A stretch of 39,386 bases of DNA from Candidatus Komeilibacteria bacterium (GCA_030688315.1 JAUYIT010000026.1:1-39386); one strand, 5' to 3'. Shown: positions 1 through 9,291, numbered from the stretch's first letter. Notes: generated by a model not told the origin, from the letters alone. Made by a program: numbers and translations.

Positions 1-155
<155 letters not shown>

Positions 156-177
156 TTTTTTAAAAAATCTATATTAA

Positions 178-1569
<1,392 letters not shown>

Positions 1570-1576
1570 TAAAAAC

Positions 1577-2035
1577 ATGAAAATTCAATTTAAAATTGCC
1601 ACGCCGGAAAAAGTTGTTTACGAAGCGGAAGTGGATCAAATCACTTTACCTACCAAAATGGGGGAGATTACGGTTTTACCTAATCATCTGCCGTTAGTTT
1701 CGGTTTTACTGCCCGGCGAAATTTTGGTCAAAACAGGGCAGGAAGATTTGCCTTTGGCCGTTTCGGGCGGTTTTGTGGAATTTACCGATAACAAGATGAC
1801 CATTTTAGCTGATACGGCCGAACGGGTGGAAGAAATCGACGAGCAACGGGCTGAAGCCGCCAGAAGCCGAATCAAGGATTTGCTGGATAAAAAAGTTTCA
1901 GCGGAAGCAGTGGACTTTACCGCCCTAGCTGTTAAGATGGAAAAAGAACTAGCGCGCCTTAAGGTCGCTCGCAAATACAAGGATATCCGCAAGAGTCCGC
2001 AAATCAGGATTGAAAAGGAAAAAGATCAATCGTAA
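1577..2035 (+). CDS. atpC: ATP synthase F1 subunit epsilon
   Basis: 152-residue epsilon subunit: an N-terminal beta sandwich (MKIQFKIATPEKVVYEAEVD, then ITVLPNHLPLVSVLLPGEI and a glycine-rich strand) followed by a C-terminal helical region rich in E, R and A from about residue 90. It links the gamma shaft to the c-ring and can inhibit ATP hydrolysis. An upstream in-frame start at 1547 overlaps the end of atpD; the ATG at 1577 is preferred because it places the conserved N-terminus first and leaves a 7-base gap to atpD. The basic/acidic tail (IRKSPQIRIEKEKDQS) is somewhat longer than the shortest family members. It is the last gene of the operon, with a terminator 14 bases downstream. Confidence 0.95.
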   Translation: MKIQFKIATPEKVVYEAEVDQITLPTKMGEITVLPNHLPLVSVLLPGEILVKTGQEDLPLAVSGGFVEFTDNKMTILADTAERVEEIDEQRAEAARSRIKDLLDKKVSAEAVDFTALAVKMEKELARLKVARKYKDIRKSPQIRIEKEKDQS

Positions 2036-2048
2036 AAATTTAATAAAA

Positions 2049-2079
2049 AACTGGAGGCGCTGTTGCTATCCGGTTTTTT
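2049..2079 (+). terminator. Intrinsic terminator of the ATP synthase operon
   Basis: The stem AACTGGA (2049-2055) pairs with TCCGGTT (2069-2075), 7 pairs including one G-U, and is followed at once by a T run to 2079. It sits directly after atpC and separates the operon from the antiporter gene. Confidence 0.75.
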
Positions 2080-2108
2080 GTAAAAATTATCGTTAATAAT
2101 TAATCATT

Positions 2109-2152
2109 TCGGCCACATGCCATAGGCAGTCCACCTTTGGCGGAAAGGCCGA
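2109..2152 (+). promoter_or_regulatory. Structured leader, candidate Na+ riboswitch (DUF1646-motif-like)
   Basis: A compact fold lies just before the antiporter start. Outer stem TCGGCC (2109-2114) with GGCCGA (2147-2152); hairpin TGCC-ATA-GGCA (2118-2128); second short stem CCACC (2131-2135) with GGCGG (2139-2143), with one A-C mismatch. The purine-rich GGAAAGG (2142-2148), the only likely ribosome site for the ATG at 2161, is built into the closing stem, so folding would hide it. Sequence, size and the downstream Na+/H+ antiporter suggest the Na+-I (DUF1646) riboswitch class. The class assignment is from memory of its general character; the pairing is seen directly. Confidence 0.45.
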
Positions 2153-2160
2153 TAAAAAAT

Positions 2161-3729
2161 ATGACAGAACTTCTGACAGAGTTTACTCTCCAGCTGGCGG
2201 TCATTTTACTGGTCGCCAAGATTTTTGGAGAAATTTTTGAAAGAATGGGTCAATCGTCCGTGCTGGGCGAACTGATCGCCGGCATGGTAATCGGGCCTTA
2301 CGCTTTGGGCTCTCTTAATTTGCCGTTTTTTGGCAAGCTGTTCCCCATTGCCGAACAGGTTGGCGGGCACGCCGCTACTTTGCCGGTTTCGCCGGAGCTG
2401 TACGTGTTCGCGCAAATCGGCGCGGTAATTTTGCTGTTTTTAGTGGGCTTGGAAACCAACGCTAAAATGTTTATGAAGTACGGCGTTAAGGCCTTAGGAG
2501 TGGCCTTGGGCGGCGTGTTATTGCCTTTCTTTTTGGGCGCTTGGGGTACGGTTATGTTCGGTTTTGCCGACACTTTATTTAGCCCGACCGCTTTGTTTAT
2601 GGGTGCCATAATGACGGCCACTTCGGTGGGTATTACCGCTCGCGTGCTGTCGGATATTTTTAAATTGGATACTTCGGAAGGCGTAACCGTTTTGGCCGCG
2701 GCCGTAATGGATGATGTTTTAGGTATTTTGGTTCTGGCTTTGGTGTTATCGTTAAACGCCACGGGTGGCAACGTTAGCTGGGGCGAACTGGGTTTAATCG
2801 GTCTTAAAGCCGTGGGCTTTATGGGAGCTGTGGTTATTTTAGGCATCTTGTTTGCCAAAAAACTTTCCCGCATGCTCTTAAAATTACAGGGTAAAACCTA
2901 TTTGGCCGTGGCCGTGGCTTTGTGTTTTTTAATCGCCGCTTTGGCCGAAGAATTCGGCTTGGCTATGATTATCGGCGCTTACTTAACCGGTATTATTTTA
3001 TCAGTCACCGAGCTAAGGCATCAGTTGGAAGAAAAGCTGGTTTGGGTTTCGCACGTTATTGTACCGATCTTTTTTGCCGTCATGGGCATGTTGGTGGATT
3101 TTAAAGCCATGATGGCCGCGGTTACTTTCGGCTTGGTCATTACTTTATTTGCCATTATCGGTAAAGTGGTTGGTTGCGGTTTGCCGGCTTTGTTTTCGGG
3201 CTTTAACTTTTTAGGCGCTTCGCGCATCGGCTTTGGCATGTTGCCCCGAGGCGAGGTGGCTTTAATCGTGGCTGGCGTGGGTTTAGCCGCCGGCGTAATT
3301 AATCAGGAAGTTTTTGGCGTGTCCATTATGATGACTATTATTACCACTCTCATGGCGCCGCTGATTTTAGTGCCTTTGTTTAAAATCAATAAGAGCGGCT
3401 TAAGATCCGCGCCTGTTGACCAGCCGTCGGCGCAAACTGTCGTGGAGCCCTACTTTAACTGGGATAACGCCGAAAATGCTTTGGATTTGTTCCAGGAAAA
3501 TTTAAGCGTTGCTTTACAGGAAGCGGGCTATAACTTATTAAGATCGGAAGGGGAAGATAGGATCATGGAATTTGCCAACAGCGCCGACCCTGCTAAAATT
3601 ATTTCCGTTAGAAGGCAGGATAAGCAGTTGTTTATGGACTGTTCCAAACCGGCTGTGCCTGATGCCAAATTGGCTATTACCGCCGGCCAAAATCGTTCAG
3701 TTTCTTTGGTCAGCGGTTTCGTTAGTTAA
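2161..3729 (+). CDS. CPA2-family Na+/H+ antiporter
   Basis: Integral membrane protein of 522 residues with about 12-13 hydrophobic segments over the first ~400 residues. Family landmarks: FGEIFERMGQSSVLGELIAG near the start, LLFLVGLETNAKMF, TATSVGITARVL, and VMDDVLGILVLAL, whose paired aspartates are typical of NapA/GerN-like electrogenic sodium-proton exchangers rather than KefB potassium systems. The last ~130 residues are soluble, of unknown role, and contain no clear nucleotide-binding glycine motif. A TTG at 2137 gives an in-frame extension, but it lies inside the folded leader; the ATG at 2161 follows GGAAAGG at 2142-2148 and is preferred. The neighbouring ATP synthase and possible sodium-sensing leader fit ion homeostasis. 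Confidence 0.88.
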   Translation: MTELLTEFTLQLAVILLVAKIFGEIFERMGQSSVLGELIAGMVIGPYALGSLNLPFFGKLFPIAEQVGGHAATLPVSPELYVFAQIGAVILLFLVGLETNAKMFMKYGVKALGVALGGVLLPFFLGAWGTVMFGFADTLFSPTALFMGAIMTATSVGITARVLSDIFKLDTSEGVTVLAAAVMDDVLGILVLALVLSLNATGGNVSWGELGLIGLKAVGFMGAVVILGILFAKKLSRMLLKLQGKTYLAVAVALCFLIAALAEEFGLAMIIGAYLTGIILSVTELRHQLEEKLVWVSHVIVPIFFAVMGMLVDFKAMMAAVTFGLVITLFAIIGKVVGCGLPALFSGFNFLGASRIGFGMLPRGEVALIVAGVGLAAGVINQEVFGVSIMMTIITTLMAPLILVPLFKINKSGLRSAPVDQPSAQTVVEPYFNWDNAENALDLFQENLSVALQEAGYNLLRSEGEDRIMEFANSADPAKIISVRRQDKQLFMDCSKPAVPDAKLAITAGQNRSVSLVSGFVS

Positions 3730-3733
3730 ACGT

Positions 3734-3881
3734 AAAGCCCTTGCCACAGTGGTCATTGCGAGGAGCGGGATCCCTCGCTACGCTCGGGACAGGCTCCGCA
3801 ATCCCGATGTTCATAGGAGTACAGCGGGATTGCCGCGCCCCTTTGGGGGCTCCAGAATGACAATGAGGCAAGGGCTTTTTT
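3734..3881 (+). repeat. Nested palindromic repeat with terminator stem (copy 1)
   Basis: Outer arms AAAGCCCTTGCC (3734-3745) and GGCAAGGGCTTT (3867-3878) pair over 12 bases and are followed by a T run to 3881, so the element doubles as an intrinsic terminator for the antiporter gene. Inside are GTCATTGCGAG and, on the other arm, an imperfect AGAATGAC, and within those GCAATCCCG facing CGGGATTGCC. Same core as the elements at 13668 and 17084. This copy carries an extra GC-rich module (around 3768-3798) containing CCCTCGCTACGCTCGGG. Confidence 0.8.
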
Positions 3882-3886
3882 GATTC

Positions 3887-4399
3887 AAAAAAAAGACCCG
3901 CCAAGTGGAGTCATTTCAACCGGAGCGGAGTAAGACAAGTTGAAGATGGGTCCCAAGGCGGGTTGTCGCGGAGTTCGGAGAGATGCCCATCTTTCCTTGC
4001 CGCGAAAAAGTTTGGCGCTGTTTTTTTCATCTTTTTACCACCTTACCCGAGGGAGTGAGATGAATATTGTACAGCGCCGAAAAAGGCAAAGGCAAGGCCG
4101 CCGTCTACTACATAGTCATAACAGTTGTTTGAAGGGTAACGTGCTTCTTCCGGCGGAATATCGGAAGCAGTCAGGTTTTTCAAACAATAGTCGCTTATCC
4201 ATGTAATCATGGCCTTGCCTTAACAGCGGTCAAAACGATAGAGTCAAGAGGAAAACTCTGGTCGCCTTGACCGGCATTGAAACTCAAGGCGTTTCAGCTC
4301 ATGGGGTATCTAAAACGCCTGAGGCGGCTTGTAAAACGGACAGTAGGAGCCTCCGGGTTAGGGACTGTCCAATCAAGCCGCTAAGTAAAGAACTACATT
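3887..4399 (-). ncRNA. Unidentified structured RNA, about 515 nt
   Basis: No convincing protein reads through this region on either strand, but it is dense in perfect helices: 4383-4389/4403-4409 (beside the predicted start), 4324-4331/4374-4381, 4338-4344/4364-4370, 4287-4294/4313-4320, 4227-4233/4267-4273 enclosing 4240-4244/4255-4259, 4091-4099/4211-4219 enclosing 4125-4133/4179-4187 and 4143-4147/4164-4168, 4014-4021/4071-4078, 3966-3971/4000-4005, 3895-3902/3957-3964. On the minus strand the last helix is followed by eight U (3894-3887), an intrinsic terminator, and a good promoter lies at 4406-4434. The strand is chosen from those two signals. RNase P, tmRNA, SRP and group I intron signatures were looked for and not found. 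Function unknown. Confidence 0.65.
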
Positions 4400-4405
4400 G
4401 CATTT

Positions 4406-4434
4406 ACTTTAAATCAATTCAGAAAAATAGTCAA
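4406..4434 (-). promoter_or_regulatory. Promoter of the structured RNA
   Basis: On the minus strand, TTGACT (4434-4429), a 17-base spacer, then TAAAGT (4411-4406). Predicted start of transcription is near 4399. It lies between the terminator of the upstream minus-strand gene and the first helices of the RNA. Confidence 0.65.
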
Positions 4435-4439
4435 TGGTT

Positions 4440-4469
4440 AAAAAAACTCCAAACCGTGGTGGTTTGGAG
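4440..4469 (-). terminator. Intrinsic terminator of the minus-strand helical protein gene
   Basis: CTCCAAACC and GGTTTGGAG form a 9-bp hairpin (4447-4469). Read on the minus strand it is followed by seven T (4446-4440). It lies 17 bases beyond the stop of the minus-strand gene at 4486. In the plus direction there is no T run. Confidence 0.75.
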
Positions 4470-4485
4470 GATAGAGAACATGAGA

Positions 4486-4932
4486 TTAATCCGATTGCAT
4501 TAACGATCTTTTTTCCAGGGCTCGCTCGGCCACCATTGGTTCAAGATGTTTGTGTTTGCCATCGGCAATTTCTTGCAGAGCATCGTCAATCTCAAGGCGG
4601 CCTGCTGACCTGATAGCCAGAGCATCAATTGCTCTATGAACCGCTTCTCTGCTCAAGTCATTGTAGATCACTTCCATTAAGCAATCAGTCACATCAATGC
4701 CCGGGCAGGTCGCTAGCAATTTAATGGCCCAGGTTCTGACCTGAAAAAATTTGGATTCCAGGGCCAGCTTGATGGCGTATTCCACCGCTTCCTGGGATGT
4801 AAGCTCTTTGTTTAACAGAGCTTCGGCGCCGATAATAGCTTGAATAAGTTTTTTTGCCAGTTTAGCGGCATCTTCCTTATTCGCCGCCGTTAGCGACTTG
4901 TTAAGCAGCGAATCCCATTTACTTGCTTGCAT
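4486..4932 (-). CDS. Hypothetical helical (HEAT-like) protein
   Basis: 148 residues, almost all predicted helix with repeated amphipathic segments (EDAAKLAKKLIQAIIG, QEAVEYAIKLALES, VRTWAIKLLATCPG, REAVHRAIDALAIRS). The layout suggests a few degenerate HEAT-type repeats and so a protein-binding role, but no known family is recognised. The open frame extends upstream across the start of the divergent helicase gene. The ATG at 4932 is chosen because AGGAG lies just before it at the right distance and a promoter is visible upstream (TAAATT at 4981-4976, TTGAAA at 5004-4999). It has its own terminator. It is transcribed away from the helicase gene, from an overlapping divergent promoter. Confidence 0.75.
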   Translation of the reverse strand: MQASKWDSLLNKSLTAANKEDAAKLAKKLIQAIIGAEALLNKELTSQEAVEYAIKLALESKFFQVRTWAIKLLATCPGIDVTDCLMEVIYNDLSREAVHRAIDALAIRSAGRLEIDDALQEIADGKHKHLEPMVAERALEKRSLMQSD

Positions 4933-4975
4933 TCTTGATCTCCTGTTTGAATGAATGCCTTCGTGCTTTTGATTC

Positions 4976-5025
4976 AATTTAGCACAACTTTTGCCCTTTT
5001 TCAAGCTCAAGTAATGTGTTAAAAT
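4976..5025. promoter_or_regulatory. Overlapping divergent promoters
   Basis: Minus strand: TTGAAA (5004-4999), 17-base spacer, TAAATT (4981-4976), for the small helical protein. Plus strand: TTTTCA (4998-5003), 16-base spacer, TAAAAT (5020-5025), for the helicase. The two -35 boxes occupy the same bases, so the promoters should exclude each other. The plus -10 ends only six bases before the helicase ATG, predicting a leaderless or nearly leaderless transcript. Confidence 0.6.
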
Positions 5026-5031
5026 ACCGTC

Positions 5032-8000
5032 ATGACTTACGAGGATAAGCTGAATCCCGAGCAAAAAAGGGCCGTGGAACATGATGGCGGGCCCTTGTTG
5101 ATTGTGGCCGGAGCCGGCACGGGCAAAACCACCGTGATCACCGAACGGATCAATTTTTTGATTACCAAAAAGAATCTGGCGCCCAATCAAATTTTAGCCC
5201 TCACCTTTACCGAAAAAGCGGCGGCCGAAATGGAGGAGCGGGTGGATAAAGCTCTGCCTTACGGCTACACTGATTTATGGATTTCCACCTTTCACGCTTT
5301 TAGCGAAAGAATTTTGCATGAACACGGTTTGGATATCGGTTTAACCACCGAGTTCAAACTTTTGAATCAAACCGAGGCCTGGCTGTTGGTGCGCAACAAT
5401 TTGGATAAATTTGAATTGGATTATTACCGGCCTCTAGGCAATCCCAATAAATTCATTCACGCTTTACTCAAACATTTTTCCAAAGCCAAAGATGAATTGG
5501 TTAAACCGTCCGATTACCTGGCTTACGCCGAAAGCTATCGTTTGGATAACGATTTAAGAAAAGATGAGGAAGCGGCGATGGAAACGCGGCGGCTGGAAGA
5601 AATCGCCAACGCTTATCATGTTTACCAACAGTTATTGCTGGATAACAACTATTTGGATTTTGGCGATTTGATCAACTATTGTTACGAATTATTTTTAAAA
5701 CGTCCGCAGATTTTAAAAAAATATCAGGATCAGTTTAAATATGTTTTGGTGGATGAATTTCAGGATACCAATTACGCCCAGTATCAATTGATCAAGTTAT
5801 TGGCTCAACCCAGGAATAATATCACGGTTGTGGGCGATGACGATCAATGTCTGCCAGCTATGACCAGGATTGCCACGCCAGTTGGCGATAGGGTAATTAA
5901 AAATTTTAAAGTTGGTGACGAAATACTAACAGCTGTCGGTAAAGGTCACATAGGCATTTCTACAGTTAGTAGGGTTTTTAAAAATACAAAGAAAGTTATA
6001 GTATTAACAATCACAACTAAAAAAGGATTTAAAGTAAAGGTAACGGATAACCATAAAATGTTTTGTCGGGTACCATCAAGTGTTTCGGTCAATAATAATT
6101 ATGTGTATGTTTATTTAATGTGGCGGCAGGATATAGGTTGGCGGCTTGGTATTACAAAAAATTTAGCTTGGAGGTTGGCGTTAGAAAGATCAGCGGATAA
6201 AATTATAGGCATCAAGGCTTGCGGTTCCGAAACGGAGGCTCGTTTTTATGAAGCTTTGTTTTCATTAAAATATAGCATACCGACGTATTGTTTTAAACAA
6301 CGAAAGGGGCTGTCTTTTGATGAAGATATTTTGAGAAGTTTATATAGCCAGTTATCCGTGGAAGAAAGTGCTAAAAGATTGGCCATTGATTTGAACATTG
6401 ATTTAAAAAGCAGTCATGTTTGTTTAGCTGGAGTAACAAGGGGTAATAAAAATAGGCTGAAAATCAATTTAGAAATGTGCTACCGTAATCACAGGAGTAA
6501 GGATTTTGTCAGGCGTGGAGATGAAATTATTAAAAATAGTTTAGTCCAGCATCAACTGTCTTTGCAAACTTCCCAACCAGAGATTATTAAAATTTTACGG
6601 AATAACGGTTTTACTTTGCAAAAAACAAGGATAGGTTATCGTTTAAGAATAGTAAATTCGGATTTAAAAGTATTAGGCAAACAGCTCGAGCGGCTGGAAT
6701 TTTTAACTAATGGAATGGCGCAAGTCAAAGCCAATATCGGCAGGCATAATTATCAACATTTGCCGTCTTTAGTAATACCCGCGAAAAACTTGCTTTTAGG
6801 CCATTATTTGCCAGTTAAAGTTAATAATAATATTATTTATGATGAAATTATAGAAATTAAGTCAGCGGAAAAAAGTATGACAGTTTATGATTTAGAAGTT
6901 AAGAGAACTCATAATTTTCTAGCTGAAGGAGTTGTTGTTCATAATTCTATTTACAAATTCCGCGGCGCGTCCATTTCCAATATTTTGGAATTTAAAAAAG
7001 ATTTTGCCAAATGTTTGGAAGTTTATTTAACCACCAATTACCGCACCAAGCAGAATATTTTGGACGTGGCTTACAAATTTATTCAGTTGAATAATCCGAA
7101 CCGCCTTGAGGCCCAGCTTCAACTTAAGAAAAAAAAGACAACTGCAACAAAAACAACAGCTTCAAAATTAACCAAGGAACTTAAGGCGGCCAGAACGGGG
7201 AGCGGCGTGATTCAGCATATCCATGCTTCTACTTTAGAACAGGAAGTGGCGGCGGTAGTTAATAAAATCGGGGAATTGTCTCAAAAAGAGCAGGGCCTTT
7301 CGTGGTCCGATTTTGCCATTTTAGTGCGCGCCAATGACCAATCTAAGCCCTTTATTGAAGCCATGGAACGGGCCGGCGTGCCGTATCAGTTTGTGGCCTC
7401 GCGCGGGCTGTACGCCAAGCCCGTGGTGTTAAGTTTGATCGCTTTTTTGAAATTGCTGGATAATTACCACGAATCCGACGCCATGTACCGCTACCTGACT
7501 TTGCCCATGTTTAATTTGGATCAGGTGGAAATAATTAAAATCACTCATGAGGCCACCAAAAAAAGATGGACACTGTGGGAAACGGCCCGGCAGGCGCGGG
7601 CTTACCTAAGATTGTCGGATACGGCGCAGAAAAATTTGGACCACGCCCTGGTGTTGCTGGATAAATATCTTGCCCGCGCCAAAAACGACAAAACCAGCCG
7701 CATTGTGTTTGATTTTTTAAACGAATCCAATTTTCTTAAATATATTGACGGTTTGGAAGAAGGTAAAAAACGCCAGTTGTTTGGGTACCTCGGCCAGTTT
7801 TACAAACGCATCAAGGCCTTTGAAGAAATCAACGACAACAAAACGGTTAAAAATTTTCTCAATCAACTGGGGTTGGAATTGGAATCCGGCGAGCAGGGCG
7901 ATTTAGCCGCTTTAAACGAAGACGAAGGCCCGGAAATGGTCAAAGTGATGACGGTCCATTCGGCTAAAGGTTTGGAATTTAAATACGTGTTTTTGGTCAA

Positions 8001-9135
8001 TTTGGTGGATCAAAGATTCCCAACTCGACAAAGAACCGATGGCATTGAACTGCCCGATAAATTGGTCAAGGAAATCGTGCCGGAAGGGGATATTCATTTG
8101 CAGGAAGAACGGCGTTTATTTTACGTCGGCATTACTCGCGCCCGTGACGGCTTGTTTTTAACTTCGGCCCAGGATTACGGCGGCGTGCGCAAAAAGAAAA
8201 TTTCGGTTTTTCTTAGCGACCTCGGTTTTAAACAGCCGGAAGTCAAATCGGTCACAGCTGAAAAACTGGAAAGCGTTAATCAAATTAAGTCCTCGGCCAA
8301 TCAGTCCATTAAGGAATTTTTGCCGTCCAAGTTTTCCTTTACTCAAATCAAGGATTTTCAAAACTGTCCGCGCGGTTACTATTACAAGTATATTTTAAAA
8401 ATTCCGCTTAAGGGCAATAACTATTTTAGCTTTGGTTCCAGCGTTCACTTGGCTTTGCAAAAGTTTTTTGAAGAAGTCAAACGCCGCCAAACTTCCGCTC
8501 AAGGCAGTTTGTTTGGTCAAAGTGATTTAAAAATTCAACGGGGCCCCTCGCGTTCGCTCGGGGCAGCCGTCGGCTCCGTTCATAAAAAGTTAATTCGAGA
8601 TTTAATTACTTTAGCGGAACTGATTAAGTTTTACGAAGACGGCTGGATTGAGGACTGGTACGGTTCCAAACAGCAAAAAGAAGATTACTTTAAACAGGGT
8701 AAGGAAATTTTAAAGAATTTTTACCACAGCAAATTTTTGGAAGAATCAGCGCCGGTTTATTTGGAAAAAATGTTCATGGTTAAAATCAATGGTTATAATT
8801 TAACCGGTAAAATCGACCGCTTGGACCAAGCGGGTAACGGTTTAAAAATTATTGATTACAAAACCGGCAAGCCCAAGGAAAAATTGGAAGCTGAAGATAA
8901 AGAACAGTTGCTAATTTACCAGCTGGCCGCGGGTCAGTTATTTCAGGAGCCAATCAAGGAGCTGGCCTACTATTATCTGGAAAACGATACCATGGTGCCG
9001 TTTTTGGGTACCGATAAGGAAACCGAAAAATTGCTGGCCAAAATCAGCCAGACCATTGAAGAAATTAAGAACTTTGATTTTGTGGGTTTTGTGGCTCATC
9101 ATGAACCGTGTGATTACTGTAAAGATATAATTTAA
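5032..9135 (+). CDS. UvrD/PcrA-like helicase with C-terminal RecB-type nuclease, intein-containing
   Basis: 1367 residues, of which 273-638 are an intein, leaving a host protein of about 1001. Superfamily 1 helicase motifs: P-loop GAGTGKTT (27-34), LALTFTEKAA, Walker B DEFQDTN, motif III VVGDDDQ/SIYKFRGAS (split by the intein), NYRTKQNIL, VMTVHSAKGLEFKYVF, and motif VI ERRLFYVGITRARD. The C-terminal ~250 residues are a PD-(D/E)XK nuclease: SFTQIKDFQNCPRGYYY, GKIDRLD, IIDYKTGK and EQLLIYQLAAG, ending in CDYCKDII. One upstream and two terminal cysteines resemble the iron-sulfur set of AddB/Cas4 nucleases, but the final cysteine seems missing. Likely role: DNA unwinding and end processing in repair. 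A short palindromic insert is read in frame near residue 1173. Confidence 0.9.
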   Translation: MTYEDKLNPEQKRAVEHDGGPLLIVAGAGTGKTTVITERINFLITKKNLAPNQILALTFTEKAAAEMEERVDKALPYGYTDLWISTFHAFSERILHEHGLDIGLTTEFKLLNQTEAWLLVRNNLDKFELDYYRPLGNPNKFIHALLKHFSKAKDELVKPSDYLAYAESYRLDNDLRKDEEAAMETRRLEEIANAYHVYQQLLLDNNYLDFGDLINYCYELFLKRPQILKKYQDQFKYVLVDEFQDTNYAQYQLIKLLAQPRNNITVVGDDDQCLPAMTRIATPVGDRVIKNFKVGDEILTAVGKGHIGISTVSRVFKNTKKVIVLTITTKKGFKVKVTDNHKMFCRVPSSVSVNNNYVYVYLMWRQDIGWRLGITKNLAWRLALERSADKIIGIKACGSETEARFYEALFSLKYSIPTYCFKQRKGLSFDEDILRSLYSQLSVEESAKRLAIDLNIDLKSSHVCLAGVTRGNKNRLKINLEMCYRNHRSKDFVRRGDEIIKNSLVQHQLSLQTSQPEIIKILRNNGFTLQKTRIGYRLRIVNSDLKVLGKQLERLEFLTNGMAQVKANIGRHNYQHLPSLVIPAKNLLLGHYLPVKVNNNIIYDEIIEIKSAEKSMTVYDLEVKRTHNFLAEGVVVHNSIYKFRGASISNILEFKKDFAKCLEVYLTTNYRTKQNILDVAYKFIQLNNPNRLEAQLQLKKKKTTATKTTASKLTKELKAARTGSGVIQHIHASTLEQEVAAVVNKIGELSQKEQGLSWSDFAILVRANDQSKPFIEAMERAGVPYQFVASRGLYAKPVVLSLIAFLKLLDNYHESDAMYRYLTLPMFNLDQVEIIKITHEATKKRWTLWETARQARAYLRLSDTAQKNLDHALVLLDKYLARAKNDKTSRIVFDFLNESNFLKYIDGLEEGKKRQLFGYLGQFYKRIKAFEEINDNKTVKNFLNQLGLELESGEQGDLAALNEDEGPEMVKVMTVHSAKGLEFKYVFLVNLVDQRFPTRQRTDGIELPDKLVKEIVPEGDIHLQEERRLFYVGITRARDGLFLTSAQDYGGVRKKKISVFLSDLGFKQPEVKSVTAEKLESVNQIKSSANQSIKEFLPSKFSFTQIKDFQNCPRGYYYKYILKIPLKGNNYFSFGSSVHLALQKFFEEVKRRQTSAQGSLFGQSDLKIQRGPSRSLGAAVGSVHKKLIRDLITLAELIKFYEDGWIEDWYGSKQQKEDYFKQGKEILKNFYHSKFLEESAPVYLEKMFMVKINGYNLTGKIDRLDQAGNGLKIIDYKTGKPKEKLEAEDKEQLLIYQLAAGQLFQEPIKELAYYYLENDTMVPFLGTDKETEKLLAKISQTIEEIKNFDFVGFVAHHEPCDYCKDII
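5848..6945 (+). other. Intein inside helicase motif III, with GIY-YIG-like insert
   Basis: Codes residues 273-638 of the helicase precursor. Splice features: Cys273 at the N-end (CLPAMTRIATPVGD), block B TDNH with Thr338 and His341, block F YDLEVKRTHNF, C-terminal His-Asn, then Ser639 as the first residue of the C-extein. All residues for protein splicing are present, so it should be active. The middle holds YVYVYLMW (357-364), then RLGITKNLAWRL (371-382) and SETEARFYEALF. This spacing resembles a GIY-YIG nuclease (GIY strand, YIG strand, Arg, Glu), with the second catalytic tyrosine replaced. No LAGLIDADG motif is obvious. The insertion splits DDQ/S, an essential ATPase motif. Confidence 0.92.
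8540..8577 (+). repeat. Short GC-rich palindromic insert read in frame in the helicase gene
   Basis: GCCCC (8543-8547) pairs with GGGGC (8560-8564), then AGCCG-T-CGGCT follows. The string CCCTCGC...CGCTCGGG..CAG...GCTCCG resembles the module inside the palindromic repeat at 3768-3798. It adds about 13 residues (around QRGPSRSLGAAVGS) between two helices of the nuclease domain. It may be a repeat-derived insertion; similarity is judged by eye. Confidence 0.4.
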
Positions 9136-9147
9136 TTTTTTGTCGGA

Positions 9148-9220
9148 GGGAGGGGTTCAGAGTTCCAAAGCCCGCCCCTCCCCATCTAGCACTTCCCACC
9201 CCGGCACGGCCTCGCCGGGG
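9148..9220 (+). terminator. Two hairpins after the helicase gene
   Basis: GGGAGGGG (9148-9155) pairs with CCCCTCCC (9175-9182), then CCCCGGC (9199-9205) with GCCGGGG (9214-9220). They are strong GC stems directly after the helicase stop but lack a clear T run. They may end transcription, protect a 3' end or be small repeats. Confidence 0.4.
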
Positions 9221-9237
9221 CGGAATTTCAAAGTTGG

Positions 9238-9266
9238 TTGTCAAAAAATGGTAAAACTGTTAAAAT
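9238..9266 (+). promoter_or_regulatory. Promoter for membrane protein-pheS-pheT
   Basis: TTGTCA (9238-9243), spacer of exactly 17, TAAAAT (9261-9266). Transcription should start near 9273, which supports ATG 9292 as the real start and rules out upstream starts at 9238 and 9268. Confidence 0.75.
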
Positions 9267-9291
9267 AATGTCAGAATCAGGAAGATTTTTT

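Noticed and set aside
2137..2160. TTG start extending the antiporter by 8 residues
   Set aside because: It lies inside the folded leader and before the ribosome site; the ATG at 2161 fits better.
3887..4399. Structured RNA as tmRNA or RNase P RNA
   Set aside because: No T-arm/CCA end or alanine-rich tag for tmRNA and no GAGGAAAGUC or ACAGAA...GGCUUA blocks for RNase P were found. A TAGTCGC string near 4188 recalls tmRNA but leads to no tag.
3940..4503. Open frames of 60-90 codons on the plus strand in the gap after the antiporter
   Set aside because: They have no ribosome sites, no recognisable protein motifs and coincide with dense perfect helices; a structured RNA on the other strand explains the sequence better.
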